A stretch of DNA of 34,722 nucleotides from an uncultured Prevotellaceae bacterium (GTDB lineage: Bacteria > Bacteroidota > Bacteroidia > Bacteroidales > Bacteroidaceae). The stretch is taken from NCBI GenBank assembly GCA_902767045.1, contig CACXFT010000050.1:1-34722 (forward strand). The letters run 5' to 3'. Within the stretch, counting starts at the first letter, position 1, and every line of letters begins with the position of its first letter. Of this stretch, positions 32,146 to 34,722 are shown one piece after another. Under the pieces are notes generated by a model, which saw only the letters and a list, made by a program, of their open reading frames with translations, did not search any database and was not told the origin of the DNA. A program made the translations under genes and the position numbers.

Positions 32146-33606
32146 ATGAAAACAGTAAAATACTTAGTAGCAGGCCTCTTGGTGGCTTGCGCAATGAATG
32201 TTCAGGCTCAGACCTCCTTCCGCGAGATGCTGAAGCCTATTGAGACTCAACTCGAGGCTAATCCAAACGATGATGCCGCAGTAAAAAACATGATTAAGGA
32301 CTACCGCAAGGAGTTCAAGAAGAATGCCGAAGCACTCACTGCACTTGGCTACACCTTCTTTGGCGTGAAGCGTTACGACGCTGCCATACAGTGGGCCGAC
32401 CAGGCCATCGCCGTGAACAAAAACTATGGCGATGCCTATGTGCTCAAAGGTGACGTGGCTGCCATGCAGGACGATGGCGGTGGGGCTGCCAACTGGTATC
32501 AGCAGGCTATGACCATGGACCCCAAGAACCCGAACGGATACTTAGGCTATGCCAACGTATACAGAAAGGTGGACCCGCAGGGGGCAGAGGCCGCTATCAA
32601 CCAGCTGCGCCAGACAAACCCCGACTTCCCCGTGGATGCTGAACTCGGTCACTACATGTTCAATGCCGACAACATGGACAAGGCATACGAGTATTATTCG
32701 AAGAGCAAGCTCGAAAAGCTTGACGAGGGTCGTTTGGCTGAATATGCTCTGGTGGCTCGCTCGGTAGACAAAAACGAGGATGCTCTGCGCATCGCTCAGT
32801 TCGGTGTTCAGAAATTCCCCGAGAGCAATGCTTTCCTCCGCCTTGCCATCATCAGCTCGGTGGCTCTACAGCAATACGACGGGGCACTCTCTTATTCTGA
32901 AAAGCTCATGAACAAAGAGGGTGAGACCAACTCGGGCGACCTCATCTATTTCGGACAGGCTCTGGCCGGCAAGGAACGCTACGAAGAGGCTATTGCCAAG
33001 TTCAACAAGGCTATCGAGGTGGACAAGACCAACATCATGCCTTATCAGCACATCTCGGAAACATACGCCAAAATGGGTAACGAGGATAAGGCCATTGAGT
33101 TCAGCCGCAAATACATGGAGCTGAACCCCAACGTGAAACCTTCGGAATACACCAAGCTGGCTGGTATCTATATGGCTAAGGTGAAGAAGGGAGATAACGT
33201 GGAGGTGAACTATGCCAATGCCATGCAGGTATACGACGATGCTGCCAAGAAGTATCCGCAGCTGAAAAGCTGGGCTATCTACCAGAAGGCCAACGATACC
33301 TTCGGTGCAGAGATGGATACGATTGCTCTCAAACTTTATAACGATCTGATTGCCGAGCTCGAACCCAAGACCGACCGCGACCGCACCGACAACAACTTCC
33401 TGGCAACGGCCTATCGTAATGGAGGCTACATCATTTGGGCTACACTCAACGACAGTCAGGCTGCACGCCCCTATTTCGAGAAGCTCATCGCCATCGATCC
33501 CGACAATAGCTTGGCCAAGAAATACTTCGATGCAGAGAAAGCTGCTCAGGAAGCCGCTGCCGCCGCTGCTGGGGAAGGCGCTGATACTGTGCAACCAGAG
33601 AAGTAG
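32146..33606 (+). CDS. TPR-repeat exported protein of the TonB operon
   Basis: 486 aa with a signal peptide (cleavage near NVQAQ, residue 22), followed by about nine tetratricopeptide repeats, for example YDAAIQWADQAIAVNKNYGDA near 76, YEEAIAKFNKAIEVDKTNIM near 279 and ARPYFEKLIAIDPDNSLAKK near 445. The end is Ala/Glu-rich and low-complexity. It is the last gene of the exbB-exbD-exbD-tonB-pstS-TPR operon and is probably a periplasmic scaffold. Several blocks align in the same order with the TPR protein of the fimbrial locus (15024), so the two are paralogues. The large inverted repeat at 33668-33734 follows the stop and may terminate the operon. Confidence 0.9.
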   Translation: MKTVKYLVAGLLVACAMNVQAQTSFREMLKPIETQLEANPNDDAAVKNMIKDYRKEFKKNAEALTALGYTFFGVKRYDAAIQWADQAIAVNKNYGDAYVLKGDVAAMQDDGGGAANWYQQAMTMDPKNPNGYLGYANVYRKVDPQGAEAAINQLRQTNPDFPVDAELGHYMFNADNMDKAYEYYSKSKLEKLDEGRLAEYALVARSVDKNEDALRIAQFGVQKFPESNAFLRLAIISSVALQQYDGALSYSEKLMNKEGETNSGDLIYFGQALAGKERYEEAIAKFNKAIEVDKTNIMPYQHISETYAKMGNEDKAIEFSRKYMELNPNVKPSEYTKLAGIYMAKVKKGDNVEVNYANAMQVYDDAAKKYPQLKSWAIYQKANDTFGAEMDTIALKLYNDLIAELEPKTDRDRTDNNFLATAYRNGGYIIWATLNDSQAARPYFEKLIAIDPDNSLAKKYFDAEKAAQEAAAAAAGEGADTVQPEK

Positions 33607-33734
33607 ACATACTAACGTTGTTTTAGACATAATAACATACTAACGTTGTTTTAAACAAAGTAACGTTAAAAGACATAATAACATACTAACTATAATTCAA
33701 TAGAGATATTTGTTAGTATGTTATTATGTCTTTT
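33604..33734. repeat. Direct copies and perfect 23-bp inverted repeat after the TonB operon
   Basis: ACATACTAAC occurs three times in direct orientation (within 33604-33625, 33626-33656 and 33672-33690), twice followed by GTTGTTTTA. The last copy forms a perfect 23-bp stem (33668-33690) with an inverted copy (33712-33734) whose 3' end is TTTT. It may serve as a two-way terminator. A degenerate further inverted copy lies at about 33743-33761. Confidence 0.85.
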
Positions 33735-33788
33735 ATTCAGTGGCATATTATGATGTCTTTCTAATATTTAAATTATCATTTCAAAAAT

Positions 33789-33819
33789 TTTGAGTTTCGG
33801 GCATTTTTGATTACTTTTG
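33789..33819 (+). promoter_or_regulatory. Promoter of the Rpn-family gene
   Basis: TTTG (33789-33792) and TACTTTTG (33812-33819) are separated by 19 bp, an exact fit to the Bacteroidota promoter pattern. The start codon is 32 bp downstream. A short out-of-frame ATG at 33829 opens a 12-codon frame that overlaps the gene start. Confidence 0.8.
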
Positions 33820-33850
33820 CAAAATTAGATGACGAAACTTTTATATTGCT

Positions 33851-34722
33851 ATGGTAACTATTGCTAATCCTATCTACGATGTGGTTTTTAAATACCTGAT
33901 GGAAGACGAGCGTATTGCAAGAACTATCCTATCGGCATTGTTGAAAAAAGACATCGTGCATGTTGAGGTGAGACCACATGAGTATGCAAACGACAAGAAT
34001 GCTTCAATAGCAATGCTACGCATTGATTTTGGAGCAACAGTACGTGAAGCTGATGGTTCTGAGCATCTCATCTTGATAGAGTTGCAAAAAACATGGATAG
34101 AGACTGAAACCCTACGCTTCCGCCAATATCTCGGTGTTCAATATGAAAATCCTAAAAATATGATTCGAGAGAGTGGCGGCGAGCATGCTCTACCTATGGT
34201 GGCTGTTTATCTGCTCGGACACCGTGTGGGCGATATTGAGGAACCTATCATATATGTGCGTCATCATACCTATAATTATGATGATGAGCTTGTCACCAAG
34301 GGTATACCCAATCCTTTTGTAGATAGTCTTACACACGACAGTATCATTGTTCAGATACCCCTCTTACACGGACAGGTGAACAATCGGGTTGAGAAGGTAC
34401 TTAGTATCTTCGATCAGTCATATAAAGACCAGGATAACCGCAAAATTCTTAATATGGATGACAGTCTGTATGTTGGCGATGCCGACATGGAGCATATTGT
34501 TCATCGTCTGCTGAAAGCTGCTGCCAGTGCCAAAATGCGTCATGACATGAATGTTGAAGACGAGTTTATGTCGGCTATAGAAAAGCGGGATACAGAGATT
34601 CTGACGCGTGATCATGAATTGGCTCAACAAAAGGTTCTTTTGCAAGAACAGAGTGACCAGTTGCAGCAACAGAGTGACCAGTTGCAGCAACAGAGTGACC
34701 AGTTGCAGCAACAGAGTGACCA
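33851..34722 (+). CDS. Rpn/PD-(D/E)XK nuclease family protein, 3' end outside window
   Basis: Open frame of at least 290 codons with no stop before the window edge. The N-terminal NPIYDVVFKYLMEDERIART is the typical opening of the PD-(D/E)XK nuclease family transposase group (PF12784, Rpn-like), and the nuclease core is visible as LRIDFGATVREADGSEHLIL then IELQKTW (Asp, then Glu-x-Gln). Rpn proteins are DNA endonucleases linked to recombination and phage defence. After about residue 240 the protein becomes helical and charged, and from 34650 it is a heptad repeat (QSDQLQQ), likely a coiled coil. The gene looks more AT-rich than the TonB operon. Its true length and any downstream partner lie outside this window. 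Confidence 0.88.
   Translation, partial: MVTIANPIYDVVFKYLMEDERIARTILSALLKKDIVHVEVRPHEYANDKNASIAMLRIDFGATVREADGSEHLILIELQKTWIETETLRFRQYLGVQYENPKNMIRESGGEHALPMVAVYLLGHRVGDIEEPIIYVRHHTYNYDDELVTKGIPNPFVDSLTHDSIIVQIPLLHGQVNNRVEKVLSIFDQSYKDQDNRKILNMDDSLYVGDADMEHIVHRLLKAAASAKMRHDMNVEDEFMSAIEKRDTEILTRDHELAQQKVLLQEQSDQLQQQSDQLQQQSDQLQQQSD
34650..34722 (+). repeat. In-frame 21-bp tandem repeat at the end of the Rpn gene
   Basis: Units AGAGTGACCAGTTGCAGCAA(C) at 34650-34670, 34671-34691, 34692-34712 and a partial at 34713-34722, without mismatch. Each encodes seven residues (one heptad of a coiled coil). It reaches the window edge, so the copy number is unknown. Confidence 0.95.

Noticed and set aside
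33829..33867. Short frame overlapping the Rpn start
   Set aside because: Only 12 codons, out of frame with the gene, and almost at the predicted transcript start; no evidence that it is translated.

Overview
The window looks like chromosomal DNA of a Bacteroidota bacterium, most likely a Prevotella-type member of the Prevotellaceae. The reasons are: TAnnTTTG -7 boxes with a TTTG-like -33 element and no strong Shine-Dalgarno sequences; a fimbrillin/DUF3575 surface locus; BspA-type leucine-rich repeats; adhesins with short C-terminal tails ending in VK; a PorT-family protein; and the ExbB-ExbD-ExbD-TonB-PstS-TPR operon typical of the phylum. I see no rRNA, tRNA, CRISPR array or intact insertion sequence.

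Layout. 0-2.6 kb: rplS on the minus strand, diverging from a two-gene 5'-nucleotidase in which the C-terminal and N-terminal domains are separate genes. 2.8-9.4 kb: first surface transcription unit (DUF3575-like barrel, a lipoprotein resembling DUF5119, three fimbrillin-like lipoproteins), closed by a strong terminator at 9348-9392. 9.5-24.5 kb: second, tightly packed unit (short DUF3575-like barrel, 922-aa protein with an OmpA-like domain, outer-membrane protein built of three barrel-like modules, TPR protein, fourth fimbrillin-like lipoprotein, 1293-aa BspA-LRR adhesin, 1004-aa protein with InlB-type repeats plus cohesin-like and dockerin domains). 24.5-25.1 kb: an array of small hairpins followed by an orphan fragment encoding an adhesin-type C-terminal tail. 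25.1-27.9 kb: porT-like gene (minus), a 56-aa 2[4Fe-4S] ferredoxin and an aspartate aminotransferase. 28.1-33.6 kb: the TonB energy-transduction operon. 33.85 kb to the end: an Rpn/PD-(D/E)XK nuclease gene that runs off the window inside an in-frame 21-bp repeat.

How the genes fit together. The two surface units read as one fimbria/adhesin locus: lipoprotein subunits with a conserved Thr-Arg after the lipobox, barrel and OmpA-like proteins to anchor or assemble them, a TPR scaffold, and two large secreted adhesins. The adhesins end in tails that resemble type IX secretion sorting signals, and a PorT-family gene lies just beyond them. The locus TPR protein is recognisably a paralogue of the TPR protein of the TonB operon at the other end of the window.

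A recurring theme is short tandem repeats at gene boundaries: 7-mers at 1.55, 9.48, 26.4 and 26.5 kb, an 8-mer at 9.4 kb, a 17-mer at 15.0 kb, a 28-mer at 10.1 kb and a coding 21-mer at 34.65 kb. At three genes of the second surface unit the repeat contains or creates the start codon. The best candidates for something undescribed are the 9.5-24.5 kb unit, the hairpin array with its orphan tail, and these start-codon repeats.
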